Origin: Pictodentalium vernedei
Taxonomy: Eukaryota > Mollusca > Scaphopoda > Dentaliida > Dentaliidae
Length of the DNA stretch: 64,000 bases
Assembly (NCBI GenBank): GCA_031216915.1
Contig: CM062292.1
Location: forward strand, 71,716,956 to 71,780,955
Reading direction: 5' to 3'
The notes under the pieces were generated by a model. The model searched no databases. It was not told where the DNA came from and saw only the letters and a list, made by a program, of their open reading frames with translations. Within the stretch, counting starts at the first letter, position 1. Each line of letters opens with the position of its first letter. This document shows, in pieces, positions 21,640 through 30,575 of the stretch. The position numbers and the translations under genes were made by a program.

Positions 21640-22716
21640 TATGAATGGCGTACATGACATGAAACGTGTCTCTCAGCCAACATCCTGAGTAACAGGATAT
21701 TGACTGTTGTGACCAGTCCCATCTACTTCAGGGCATATATCTTCTGTTACTTAGATTTCAAGTTTAAAGAGGATGCAGGCATCCGTTCACAGATGTCAGA
21801 CAGTATTGACACTTCTGAATTTCATCAGCTTTGTTTAAGTACTTCCTTGTTCGTGTGGAACATATATCAACATCAAAAATGATAGATAAACTCTCCCTGC
21901 CATAAGCAGTTTAAACTTGTATTTAGTTTTTAATAGCTTGCCCATCTTGTGGTTTAACCCTTACGAAGGCTGCTTCTAAAATAATAAAATATGTGTGGTT
22001 AAGCAAAACTCGCCTAACCCCTCCAAATGGCTCAGTCCACGTTGACTCTGTTACACCTTGTATGGACACCAACAAATTGTATTTTTAGACACTTTTTGCA
22101 AGGTATCAGTACAGTCAACACAAAAAATAAATGCCTTCAATTCACAGAGTTGACAGCAGGCACCAATGGCTCCTGGAAGTCTGTTACCTTTTTCGTACCA
22201 GAACAGATAAAAAGTACTCTTACGGTTCAAATAAACATACTCTTGTGTTCTTAGTAAACATACATGTATGTTTATTAATTTGAGGGATTTTTTCCACCCT
22301 GTATGCACCTTATTTGGGCCTGTATGTCTTTTAAATTTGCTCTTCCAACAGGGAGGAGATCTTCAAATTAGTACATCTTCACTAGATTGTGTGATAGTCT
22401 TTTGTTTAGCACAGAATATTCATTGTAATCATGATGCCTGAGGGCCTATTAGTTTTCTTTAATAAAACTAACTGCAATACTGAAAAGTATGTTGGCTTTT
22501 AGATAAAATTAACTAGTATCACTCTCCCACAGACCTCAATGGATTTCCACCCTGTGCTGTTATTTGGGTCTGTACTTTTATTTAATTTTGATAAATGTTC
22601 CACCCTGTACTTTTATTCCCACCTATACTTTTATTTGGAACACAGTAGGGGATGGAATAATAGTACAGGGGGGAAATTTCCTCAAATAATAGAACAGAGG
22701 TGAAAAATGGGTTCAT
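21640..22716. other. Unassigned; CCACCCTGTACTTTTATT repeats
   Basis: Variants of CCACCCTGTACTTTTATTTGG occur about four times between 22297 and 22640. DIRS copy A inserted just beyond. Confidence 0.35.
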
Positions 22717-22914
22717 ATTTTTATACTGTACCAATGACCCAGACTTAGCTGGTGCTAACTCTAACAAAACCAGGGCCAAACACAAATTTTGCCCCCCAAT
22801 CCCCAAAATTTGCATCCAAAACCAAAAGAAATCATGTCCTATAGGACCTCCATACTACGCCCCCACTGCGCATGCGCAGTGTCAAGGACGTCCCAAAATT
22901 GGCGCCAATTATCA
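22717..22914. repeat. DIRS A left inverted terminal repeat (198 bp)
   Basis: Reverse complement of 29611-29834 minus a ~26-bp outer extension of the right copy. Contains palindromes ACTGCGCATGCGCAGT (22865-22880) and ATTGGCGCCAAT (22898-22909). Confidence 0.9.
22865..22880. promoter_or_regulatory. NRF-1-type palindrome in DIRS A ITR
   Basis: ACTGCGCATGCGCAGT contains TGCGCATGCGCA, the ideal dyad of the NRF-1 (Erect wing) binding site YGCGCAYGCGCR. Conserved in left and right ITRs of B and C (34236, 41021, 55774, 62565); one mismatch in the right ITR of A (29645-29660). Confidence 0.65.
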
Positions 22915-23806
22915 TTCTCTGTTTGGCCCTTCATCAGTCAACATCTCACTGATCTTTGTGCTTGTAAATCTCAGTTTGAAGGATGCCAGACACGTAATTT
23001 TTGGAGAAATGGTGATTCTAAGGAGGATATAGAAGGAGGAGAGGAAAAAGAAGTGACAAAAAATAATCAGGGCTGTACTTAAAATTTTTTATGAAATTAT
23101 GTTAAGTTGCCTATTTTCGAGGCATGGGCCTCTTGTTGTCATTCTTGCTAAAATGTTGCACTGCTTATTCAGTGTTTTCTCTCCCCTAGCCTTCTAAGTC
23201 CCCCCTTGCAGTTCTCCCATGCTTTTGGCATATTTTTGAGAAAGTTCATTCTAAAATTTTCTTGGGAGAGTTGCTTGGATACAGAATGTTTTCTGTTATT
23301 TTCCCCATAGTTACGTTTTCACCCATGGGTGTATAAACGTTGTGTTCTGCATCTTCCATCTGATGTTCTGCAGATTCTCCCCTGGGAGTCTCTGTCTTGC
23401 ATCAGATAGAGTGTAATTTTGATGACTGATTTCGGGCCAGTTTTTTCAGTGCCTGGAGTCATGTTTTTCTGGTGTTTTACACTGTTTGTTTACATTGGCA
23501 AAAGCCTTTTTTGAGGGGGGCTGTTTGCCTTTGGTGTAGTTTATCTCACTATAAGATACATTTATATTATCCGTAAGTGTCTCATTAATTATTTAATATA
23601 AATTTAAAATTTTTGACCACACTTTGCCATCGGATCCATCGGGTCTCAACGTTACTTTTCAGAAACTTGGGCTTCGCTGAAAAAATATTTTTTCAAAATT
23701 ATTTTGATTTGCAATTGTTTTTTCATTTATTAATGGATCATGTTATTATGTATCTTTGTGTCAGGGGTTTGTGCGAGTAACTAGGACTTGTTGTTGACTT
23801 TTCACA

Positions 23807-25897
23807 ATGAAAGGATATTGTTCAAATTGTAATGGGAGGAAATCTTCCTCTGACTTTCATGATCATTGTATTAATTGTAGTCAGTGTTCTCGCACTAATC
23901 CCTGTTCTTTATGTCAATATTGGGATGACAAACATTGGAAACGTGTGTCACAGTATGTTGTTACTGGAGAAAGGGCTATGCCGGCTCTTTCTCCGCAAGG
24001 TCACTCTACTCTCTCAGTTTCTATTTCAGAGGAACAAGAACAGGGTGATGTTTCCATGTTATCTTCTGCAAGTGCGCTTCCGTCGTCACAAATGAATTCA
24101 GAGCTAGCGGCAAAAGTGCTCATGGAGATTAGACAAATGTCGTCCGCTAGCTCGCCCGGTGTAGCGTCCATTCACCGAATGGTTCGGCAGACGGGTTCGT
24201 CCGATGCGGTCCAGGAGGAAATGTTGGGTGATGCGAGCACTATAAACATTCTATGTGCACACCCAGTGACAGCGGATAGTAAACGAGATCGGAGGAAGCC
24301 TTTGAGTCCGGTTCCTAGCTCGTCCAGGTCCAGCCGGGCCGCGAGCGAGAGAGGCCCCTCTCTCGTACAACAACATCTGGGACCAGATGTTGTGGTACAA
24401 AATGTGTCGCAAGCGGAGCATACGTCCGTCGCTCGGGACGCTCCGTTGTATAGGCAATCCGCGGAGACTGCTAAGGCTTCTTCTTCTCGTCAGTGCACAC
24501 GACCGCACCTTGGCTGCGTGACTGCCGAAATCTTACCAGCTTCGCCGATGAAGGATTCTTCGGCGACCAGGTCACACCATCCGGCAGCCAGGGACACGAG
24601 GCCGATGGACTCCAGACGTTCGCATAGAAAAAGTATGCGGGAGCCATCTGATGCGGAGCTGCCCTCGGCGAAGCAGCGAAAGACTGCGCCTCTGCAGGTC
24701 TCGACGGCGGACATTCTTGTGCAGATTGCACAGCTTATCGCAGCATCCCAGCAGCCGACAGAAACGGTGTCGGATCGAGAATTATCCGACGGCGCTGGGT
24801 CGGTACGCTCCGCCGAAGCATCGGGGGCGGACGACCGGGAGCATCATGAGGTCCGACCGGATGGTGAAAGGGATACGGATGATTTGGAGCTATCCCTTTC
24901 GGAACAACATAAAGCTGCCGTGGACTTCATCCGGCACTTTCTTCCTCAAGTTGTTCCGTCGGGCCAGACTGCTGCGGTTCCGGACAAGAGGATTATAGCG
25001 TCATTGGACTCTGAATTTTTTGAGCGGTTCAGGGACATCGCTCCCGAGTTTCCGTCGCAGTCCAATAATGTTGCAAGGACATTTGAATTATTGAACGACG
25101 CTATATTTAAACTTGCTTCCAAGACGGGGAAAGCAGGTTTCTTGTCTGGCAATACTCTCAACCTGCCTTTCATTAATGCAAGGAATAAATTCGACACAGC
25201 AGGACAGGGTATTCCGAGAGTTCCTCTGTGTATGGACGACGAGGCGGAAGACTTAGAGCTATCATTACCGTCGTCGGCTTCTATTCCAACCGCGGTGTTG
25301 GAAACAGCTATTTCGTCTCACAGAGCCAATTTAGATGCCTTATCTTACGCAGGTCACCTTACTAAGGCGTTATCACTGCGCCTTCAAGGGAAAGAATTTC
25401 AGGATATACAATCCTCTTTAAGACTTCTTTCAAGGGCAGTAGCTTATTCCACGTGTAACTCCGCCCTTTCTGTGGCAAACTTGGAGTTGGTTAGACGTGA
25501 CGCAGCCCTAGCTACATCCACACTCGTGGATACTAAGGTGAAGAACTCTCTTAGAGTCGCTTCAGTCTCCGGAGAACTTCTCTTTGACGGCAAGCTTTCT
25601 GCTATTTATGATAAAATTGCAAAGAAAGCTTCGGATTCTCTGTTGTTCAAATCTGCTTCTAAGAAGTCGGATACAGCAGACAAGAATAAGACAGGCACTT
25701 CTGGATCTAATGCGCCCAAGAGAGGTTCCGGTGCGTCCTCTTGGTCTTATTCGAGAGACCGTCAGGGTAGCGACTCTCGTTCGGGACGTCCTTCGGGTCG
25801 GGACAACCGGTCGGACGCCCCGTGGTCGACGGGACGAGGTGCGGGTCGTGGAGGACGTGGTTTCTCCTACCGCAGGCCTCGCAGGTCCAGGAGGTGA
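23807..25897 (+). CDS. DIRS A ORF1, Gag-like protein
   Basis: A 696-residue intact frame. The first 45 residues hold a cysteine/histidine cluster (CSNC, CINCSQC, CSLC) of the kind at the start of many DIRS ORF1 proteins, probably zinc-binding. A Ser/acidic middle follows, then a helical core (about 370-620, with ARTFELLNDAIFKLAS and RAVAYSTCNSAL), and an Arg-Gly tail (GRGAGRGGRGF) likely to bind RNA. The start is the ATG in CACAATGAAAGG; B and C begin at the matching ATG. The stop TGA (25895-25897) is the only stop between ORF1 and the ORF3 frame. Confidence 0.85.
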   Translation: MKGYCSNCNGRKSSSDFHDHCINCSQCSRTNPCSLCQYWDDKHWKRVSQYVVTGERAMPALSPQGHSTLSVSISEEQEQGDVSMLSSASALPSSQMNSELAAKVLMEIRQMSSASSPGVASIHRMVRQTGSSDAVQEEMLGDASTINILCAHPVTADSKRDRRKPLSPVPSSSRSSRAASERGPSLVQQHLGPDVVVQNVSQAEHTSVARDAPLYRQSAETAKASSSRQCTRPHLGCVTAEILPASPMKDSSATRSHHPAARDTRPMDSRRSHRKSMREPSDAELPSAKQRKTAPLQVSTADILVQIAQLIAASQQPTETVSDRELSDGAGSVRSAEASGADDREHHEVRPDGERDTDDLELSLSEQHKAAVDFIRHFLPQVVPSGQTAAVPDKRIIASLDSEFFERFRDIAPEFPSQSNNVARTFELLNDAIFKLASKTGKAGFLSGNTLNLPFINARNKFDTAGQGIPRVPLCMDDEAEDLELSLPSSASIPTAVLETAISSHRANLDALSYAGHLTKALSLRLQGKEFQDIQSSLRLLSRAVAYSTCNSALSVANLELVRRDAALATSTLVDTKVKNSLRVASVSGELLFDGKLSAIYDKIAKKASDSLLFKSASKKSDTADKNKTGTSGSNAPKRGSGASSWSYSRDRQGSDSRSGRPSGRDNRSDAPWSTGRGAGRGGRGFSYRRPRRSRR
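24365..24398. repeat. Palindrome within ORF1
   Basis: CAACATCTGG/CCAGATGTTG with near-complementary GTAC edges (15 of 16 paired). Present in B, C and, decayed, twice in D. Confidence 0.6.
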
Positions 25898-27887
25898 TGG
25901 CTTAAACCTCTATCGCGTACCGGTTGGCGGAAGGTTGTCAAGCTTTTCACAAGAATGGGCGTCGATTACGGACGACCCCTGGGTGAGAGGAGTGACTTCG
26001 GAAGGCCTAAAGATATCCTTCAAACAAAAGCCTCCATTAACTCGAAGTCCAAAGTGGACTCAACTTCCGTCAAATCCGCAGAAAAGAGACGCTCTGTTAT
26101 CAGAGGTGCAGTCTCTTTTAATGAAGAACGCGGTAGAGGTCGTAGAAAACCAGGAGACTCCGGGATTCTACAGCCATCTGTTTCTGGTTCCGAAACCAGA
26201 TGGCTCGTTCCATCCAGTCATAGATTTGAGCTGGATAAACAAGCTGATCGTCGCTCCGAAATTTTATATGGAGACGATTCGGTCGGTCAGAGCGAGTATT
26301 CGGGTGAACGATTATGCAACAAGCATAGATCTCAAAGATGCGTACTTTCACGTCATGGTACATCCGACATTCAGAAAGTATCTACGCTTCGCAGTCCTAG
26401 GAGTGGTGTATCAATTCCGGGCGATGTGCTTCGGACTGAATCTAGCACCCTGGGCTTTCACTCGGGTAATGAACTCGGTAATGATCTATTTCCGAGCTCA
26501 TTCGTCTGCGGTAACGTCGGCCTACCTGGACGACATTCTTCAGAGGTACGGCAACGAGTTAACGCTTCAGAACGATGTTCAGAATCTACTTCTATTGCTC
26601 CGACGTCTCGGTTTTATAGTAAACGAGGAGAAGTCGGATCTGGTGCCGTCCAAGTCATTCACTCATCTGGGAATGAGCTTCGAGACGCACAACAATCTCG
26701 TTCGTCTGCCGTTAACCAGAGCGAAATTAGTCAGTTGTTACGCTCGCTATTGTCTGCACGCAGACAAAGTCACAGCGAGAGAATTTATGAGACTGATAGG
26801 TCTGTGCGGAGCTGCTGCGGATCTCATTCTGATGGGGCGGTTACGCACGCGTCCTCTCCAAATTTTCTTGACTCAGAATTGGAGTGTGAAAATTCATTCA
26901 CTCGACGTAGACGTTCTCTTGTCAGATCAAGTGAAACAAGAGATTCAGACTTGGGCAAACATTCAGTGGTTAACTCAGGGAGTTCCGCTGCAGTTGCCGG
27001 ATCCGAGTTTTACCATTATGACGGATGCCAGTCAAACAGGTTGGGGTGCATCATTGATCCCAACGGATTCGAGATGCCAGGGTCTTTGGGATCCGCAATT
27101 CCTGTGCAAGCACATAAACATCAAGGAAATGATGTCAATTTGGCTTGCATTACGTCATTGGATGGACATTATTCACAATGCTCATGTCCAAATCCTATCC
27201 AACAATACGACAGTAGTGGCGTATATACGGAATCAGGGAGGCACTCATTCAGTTCCGTTGTTCAATCTAACGGAAAGAATCCTTCTGTTTGCACTAGAAC
27301 ATCAGGTTCTTCCTTCGGTCCGTCATATACCGGGTCGTCTGAATGTGCTAGCAGACTCCCTTTCACGAAAGGGTCGCTTGTTGCCGTCGGAGTGGACTCT
27401 CAACAAACAAGTATTCAATCAGATTTGCTACCAATGGGAACGGCCAATGATAGACTTATTTGCGACACATCTCAACAATCAGTTGCAGACGTATGTGTCT
27501 CCGTGTCCGGATCCAAGAGCATTTGCAGTAGACGCTCTGTCGATCCCTTGGGACGGAATGATAGGATATGCGTATCCTCCAGCGCCGTTAATTCAACAAG
27601 TATTGTTAAAGATAAAACAATCTCAATGCAAGATTGTGTTGGTAGCATCTCTGTCTCCACAGAGACCGTGGATAAATCTACTCAGGTATCTGTTGTGGGA
27701 CCTACCGCGAAAGCTTCCTCCACGGGAGGATCTTCTTTCGCAGGGGAAATCGCGTCAACTCCATCACAACCCGCAAGGTCTCAACCTTCACGTTTTTCCG
27801 TTGTGCAGTCCTTCTTGCATGGCAAGCACTTTACAGGACGAGCAGTGGACGCGATTTCTAACTGTAGGAGGACCTCCTCTTCGCTAA
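25608..27887 (+). CDS. DIRS A ORF2: RT, RNase H, methyltransferase-like
   Basis: The frame overlaps ORF1 by ~290 bp and is +1 to it; similarity to DIRS RTs begins only near 25896 (LYRVPVGGRL, WASITDDPWV). Reverse transcriptase: SHLFLVPKPDGSF, SIDLKDAYFHV, MCFGLNLAPWAFT and the YLDD active site at 26523-26534. RNase H: TDASQTGWGA (~27020), KEM, then SNNTTVV where B and C have SDNTTVV (codon 27201-27203, GAC to AAC), removing a catalytic Asp; ADSLSR follows. The last third (DLFATHLNN, SIPWDG, YAYPPAPLI) is the Dam-methyltransferase-like region of DIRS elements. The stop at 27885-27887 lies at the start of the recombinase domain. No good independent ATG is evident; frameshifting from ORF1 is likely. 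Confidence 0.85.
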   Translation: MIKLQRKLRILCCSNLLLRSRIQQTRIRQALLDLMRPREVPVRPLGLIRETVRVATLVRDVLRVGTTGRTPRGRRDEVRVVEDVVSPTAGLAGPGGDGLNLYRVPVGGRLSSFSQEWASITDDPWVRGVTSEGLKISFKQKPPLTRSPKWTQLPSNPQKRDALLSEVQSLLMKNAVEVVENQETPGFYSHLFLVPKPDGSFHPVIDLSWINKLIVAPKFYMETIRSVRASIRVNDYATSIDLKDAYFHVMVHPTFRKYLRFAVLGVVYQFRAMCFGLNLAPWAFTRVMNSVMIYFRAHSSAVTSAYLDDILQRYGNELTLQNDVQNLLLLLRRLGFIVNEEKSDLVPSKSFTHLGMSFETHNNLVRLPLTRAKLVSCYARYCLHADKVTAREFMRLIGLCGAAADLILMGRLRTRPLQIFLTQNWSVKIHSLDVDVLLSDQVKQEIQTWANIQWLTQGVPLQLPDPSFTIMTDASQTGWGASLIPTDSRCQGLWDPQFLCKHINIKEMMSIWLALRHWMDIIHNAHVQILSNNTTVVAYIRNQGGTHSVPLFNLTERILLFALEHQVLPSVRHIPGRLNVLADSLSRKGRLLPSEWTLNKQVFNQICYQWERPMIDLFATHLNNQLQTYVSPCPDPRAFAVDALSIPWDGMIGYAYPPAPLIQQVLLKIKQSQCKIVLVASLSPQRPWINLLRYLLWDLPRKLPPREDLLSQGKSRQLHHNPQGLNLHVFPLCSPSCMASTLQDEQWTRFLTVGGPPLR

Positions 27888-28849
27888 ACTATGCGGCTAA
27901 GTGGAAGGTTTTTCGTCGTTGGTGTAGGGATCATTCTGTAGATATTTTTGATCCCTCTATACCAGACATTGCAAACTTTCTAGTATACTTGTTTGACGAA
28001 ATCAAACTGCAGCCTGTTACTATTAAGGGTTATAGGTCTATGTTATCTGATACCTATGCACATCATGATAGTATTAGTTTACAAATTGGATCTAATGTCT
28101 CTTTATCTAAGTTGGTTAGAAACTTCTCGATAAATAGACCCAGAACTCTTAGATTAATTCCTAAATGGAATTTAGCTTGGGTTCTTCTTAAATTGAAGGA
28201 AAAGCCATTTGAACCTCTTGGGACAGTAGATTTCAAATTCTTATCTTATAAGACAGCTTTTCTCTTAGCTTTCTCTTCTGCTAGAAGATTCAGTGAGCTT
28301 CATGCACTGTCTGTGGATGATCCTCACTATCGTAGTGTCGGGAACACTATCACCTTCACTACTAATGTGGGCTTTTTAGCTAAGAATAAGGCTCCTAATA
28401 AATATCCGGAACCTATTGTTATTAAGGCTCTTCCGTCTTCAGACGGGCGTAGGCCTTTACTCTGTCCTGTTAGGGCGTTACGTATCTATAAACAGAGATC
28501 TCAGTTTGTCAGAAAGGGACGGAAACGTTTCTTTCTGTCTTTGATGCCTAATAGAAGGGACATTTCGGTCCATTCTATTGCTAGATGGATTCAGTTAACT
28601 ATCCGTACTGCTTATGAGAGTTTATCTTCTTCTCAGCAGTCTGTGCTTAAGATTTCCGCTCATGAAGTAAGAGCTCTTGCTACTTCTTGGGCTTATGCTA
28701 ATAGTGTTGCTATTACAGATTTAATGAAGGCTGCTTATTGGTTTCAGCCATCCACATTCACGAATTTTTATCTCAGAAATATTGAGTCCATTTCTGGAGA
28801 CCTGCATTGTTTAGGTCCGTTATCTGTTGCTCAGAATGTCGTCCACTAA
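25955..28849 (+). CDS. DIRS A ORF3: tyrosine recombinase (with long N-terminal overprint of ORF2)
   Basis: A 964-codon frame (+2 to ORF2, same frame as ORF1). Residues 1 to ~630 overlap ORF2 and look low-complexity, Ser-rich; only the last ~330 (from ~27860) resemble a protein family. That part is a tyrosine recombinase: SAM-like helical N-domain (NYAAKWKVFRRWC), first catalytic Arg in ARRFSELHAL (28286-28288), HEVR box (28671-28682), W-Q-P-S-TF and nucleophile Tyr in NFYLRNI (28769-28771). B and C read RRVSEL and YWSQ where A has RRFSEL and YWFQ, so A may be weakened. It would integrate the circular DNA. Confidence 0.85.
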   Translation: MGVDYGRPLGERSDFGRPKDILQTKASINSKSKVDSTSVKSAEKRRSVIRGAVSFNEERGRGRRKPGDSGILQPSVSGSETRWLVPSSHRFELDKQADRRSEILYGDDSVGQSEYSGERLCNKHRSQRCVLSRHGTSDIQKVSTLRSPRSGVSIPGDVLRTESSTLGFHSGNELGNDLFPSSFVCGNVGLPGRHSSEVRQRVNASERCSESTSIAPTSRFYSKRGEVGSGAVQVIHSSGNELRDAQQSRSSAVNQSEISQLLRSLLSARRQSHSERIYETDRSVRSCCGSHSDGAVTHASSPNFLDSELECENSFTRRRRSLVRSSETRDSDLGKHSVVNSGSSAAVAGSEFYHYDGCQSNRLGCIIDPNGFEMPGSLGSAIPVQAHKHQGNDVNLACITSLDGHYSQCSCPNPIQQYDSSGVYTESGRHSFSSVVQSNGKNPSVCTRTSGSSFGPSYTGSSECASRLPFTKGSLVAVGVDSQQTSIQSDLLPMGTANDRLICDTSQQSVADVCVSVSGSKSICSRRSVDPLGRNDRICVSSSAVNSTSIVKDKTISMQDCVGSISVSTETVDKSTQVSVVGPTAKASSTGGSSFAGEIASTPSQPARSQPSRFSVVQSFLHGKHFTGRAVDAISNCRRTSSSLNYAAKWKVFRRWCRDHSVDIFDPSIPDIANFLVYLFDEIKLQPVTIKGYRSMLSDTYAHHDSISLQIGSNVSLSKLVRNFSINRPRTLRLIPKWNLAWVLLKLKEKPFEPLGTVDFKFLSYKTAFLLAFSSARRFSELHALSVDDPHYRSVGNTITFTTNVGFLAKNKAPNKYPEPIVIKALPSSDGRRPLLCPVRALRIYKQRSQFVRKGRKRFFLSLMPNRRDISVHSIARWIQLTIRTAYESLSSSQQSVLKISAHEVRALATSWAYANSVAITDLMKAAYWFQPSTFTNFYLRNIESISGDLHCLGPLSVAQNVVH

Positions 28850-28946
28850 ACAGTTGCAACTATAGTTATGCAGGCTTTCTGTTCCGGCAGTGACTCCGTC
28901 TGGCTGCCCTCTTCGCTCTGGGCTATTTGACCCAGGGCAAGGGGAA

Positions 28947-28957
28947 GGGGGGGGGGG
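28947..28957. repeat. Poly-G tract after ORF3 (11 G)
   Basis: Length varies: 11 here, 19 in B (40315-40333), 14 in C (61860-61873). Confidence 0.9.
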
Positions 28958-29298
28958 TGTTCCCTTAGGTCACCTGCTTTATAGTGAAAAGCAAGGGAAT
29001 GCCTCCTCCAAGTCAGTATTTCTGAGTCGCTTCCGGGATGGTTTTAAAGTGTAATATTAATGTTAAAATTCATTCATGTCTTATTTTTAAAGTGTAGCTC
29101 GGTGTGAAGCATTTGTATATGTCAAGTGTCAAACGGGCTTTAATATACAATACTCGGACACTTTTAAAAGATTATAAAGAGTCTCAATTCTCTGGACTAC
29201 TTTATTTATTGGCTTACTTTAAAAATAATTAGTATAAGGGTTATACTGGATGTTAATAGAGAACATGAATATTATTGTGCTCAATTATTAAGGGTATT

Positions 29299-29334
29299 GT
29301 ATCTTTCTAATTTAATATTAAATAAGAAAGATAC
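29299..29334. repeat. 3' hairpin of DIRS A
   Basis: GTATCTTTCTAATTTAAT pairs with ATTAAATAAGAAAGATAC, 36 nt with one mismatched pair position. Same in B (~40675) and C (~62219); may fold in the 3' UTR. Confidence 0.65.
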
Positions 29335-29442
29335 ATGTAAAGCCTAATACTCCTTTTCTCCTTAAGGGGTTACCTCTTTATTATATAGTTGAGCTTATTG
29401 GATTTTCCTCTATGTCCTAGGCCCTCCAGCCTTTTTACTATT

Positions 29443-29531
29443 CAGCTAAGTCTGGGTCATTGGTACAGTATAAAAATGTTAAAAAATTTATAGTAATTTA
29501 TATATTTTTTATACTTACCAATGACCCAGAC
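29443..29531. repeat. DIRS A internal complementary region (89 bp)
   Basis: 29443-29477 is the reverse complement of the left terminus; 29478-29531 is the reverse complement of the right terminus. They abut at 29477/29478, so the segment is the complement of a left-right circle junction, the role known for the 88-bp region of Dictyostelium DIRS-1. Confidence 0.9.
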
Positions 29532-29610
29532 GGGGATGGCCCTCCCAGGAGCTGGGAACTCTTGCCTCCCCGCTGAGTGCATAGCGCTGACCAGGCACTG
29601 TCAGTAAGCA

Positions 29611-29834
29611 TGATAATTGGCGCCAATTTCGGGACGTCCTTGACACTGCGCATGTGCAGTGGGGGCGTAGTATGGAGGTCCTATAGGACATGATTTCTTT
29701 TGGTTTTGGATGCAAATTTTGGGGATTGGGGGGCAAAATTTGTGTTTGGCCCTGGTTTTGTTAGAGTTAGCACCAGCTAAGTCTGGGTCATTGGTAAGTA
29801 TAAAAAATATATAAATTACTATAAATTTTTTAAC
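29611..29834. repeat. DIRS A right inverted terminal repeat (224 bp)
   Basis: Complement of the left repeat plus an outer extension ending TTTTTTAAC. Confidence 0.9.
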
Positions 29835-30355
29835 TTTCCAAACTATTCTTTATTTACTCCTGTAAGAACCAAAATAATATGTCTCAGCCATTGCATGACT
29901 CTTATTGATCATTCAACATCACATTGAACTGGATATTATATGAAAAGCAGTCATTTGGAATGAAATAAAAAATAATATAGGGATCCAATAGGAAGAGTAC
30001 AGGGGGGGGGGGGGGGGGTCTCAAAATTTAATAAGAGTACCTGTATGTTCATTTGGATCCCGAGAGTAATATAAATGCGTAGAACAACTCGTGGCCAAAT
30101 ATGCTTCGAGCGAATACGGTAGCCGACTTTCAGGTACCACTGGTGCCTGATGTCAACTCGGTGAGATGTTTGCATATATTTCACGTGTTCTTTACAGCAC
30201 AACCTTCATTTTGATGTATAATTTGTGTATATTTAATTTGAATTTATGGAATATCAGAGGTGGGAATTTCAAAGTAAACAAATTTCCATTACTTATATAA
30301 CACCCTAATATGATATTCCCTCATTATGGCAACATTTTAGCACTGTTAACCTGTT
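29835..30355. other. Unassigned; poly-G 30002-30018
   Basis: No gene. Confidence 0.3.
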
Positions 30356-30575
30356 ACCCAACGTAACGACCAAAACTGGCCAGCAGCACTATTCACAAAA
30401 ATCGCCATTCAATTTTCATTATTTTTTTCATTTTTTGTCTCAAAACCATAGCTTAAAAGCTCGTTCCAATGAGGGCTCATGAGCTGTGGTTTTGACCCAA
30501 AAAGTCCAAAAAATTAATTATTCAAGAATTTTATTTGCAAGTGCCGTCTGCTTTTCGTGTTAGGTAAAGGGTTAA
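30356..30575. mobile_element. piggyBac-like MITE, copy 2
   Basis: TTAA at both ends, TIR CCTGTTACCCAACG / GGTAAAGGG, diverged central palindrome. Confidence 0.7.

Larger units (their letters stand above)
22717..29834 (+). mobile_element. DIRS retrotransposon, copy A (7118 bp)
   Basis: Complete from left inverted repeat to right inverted repeat, with ORF1, ORF2, ORF3 and internal complementary region. The gene content (RT/RNase H/methyltransferase-like plus tyrosine recombinase, no DDE integrase) defines the DIRS order, which replicates through a circular intermediate and leaves no target duplication. None is seen here. It is a separate subfamily from B and C (lacks a 12-bp ORF1 insertion, has six extra bases in ORF3, different ITR variant). 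The D-to-N change in RNase H makes it probably non-autonomous. Confidence 0.93.

Noticed and set aside
22789-23082. Proline-rich frames PPNPQNLHPK and relatives
   Set aside because: They fall in the DIRS inverted repeats and appear at every ITR in both orientations.
25955-27800. Ser/Arg-rich 600-residue protein as a separate host gene
   Set aside because: It is the ORF3 frame overprinting the RT gene, repeated identically in the other DIRS copies.
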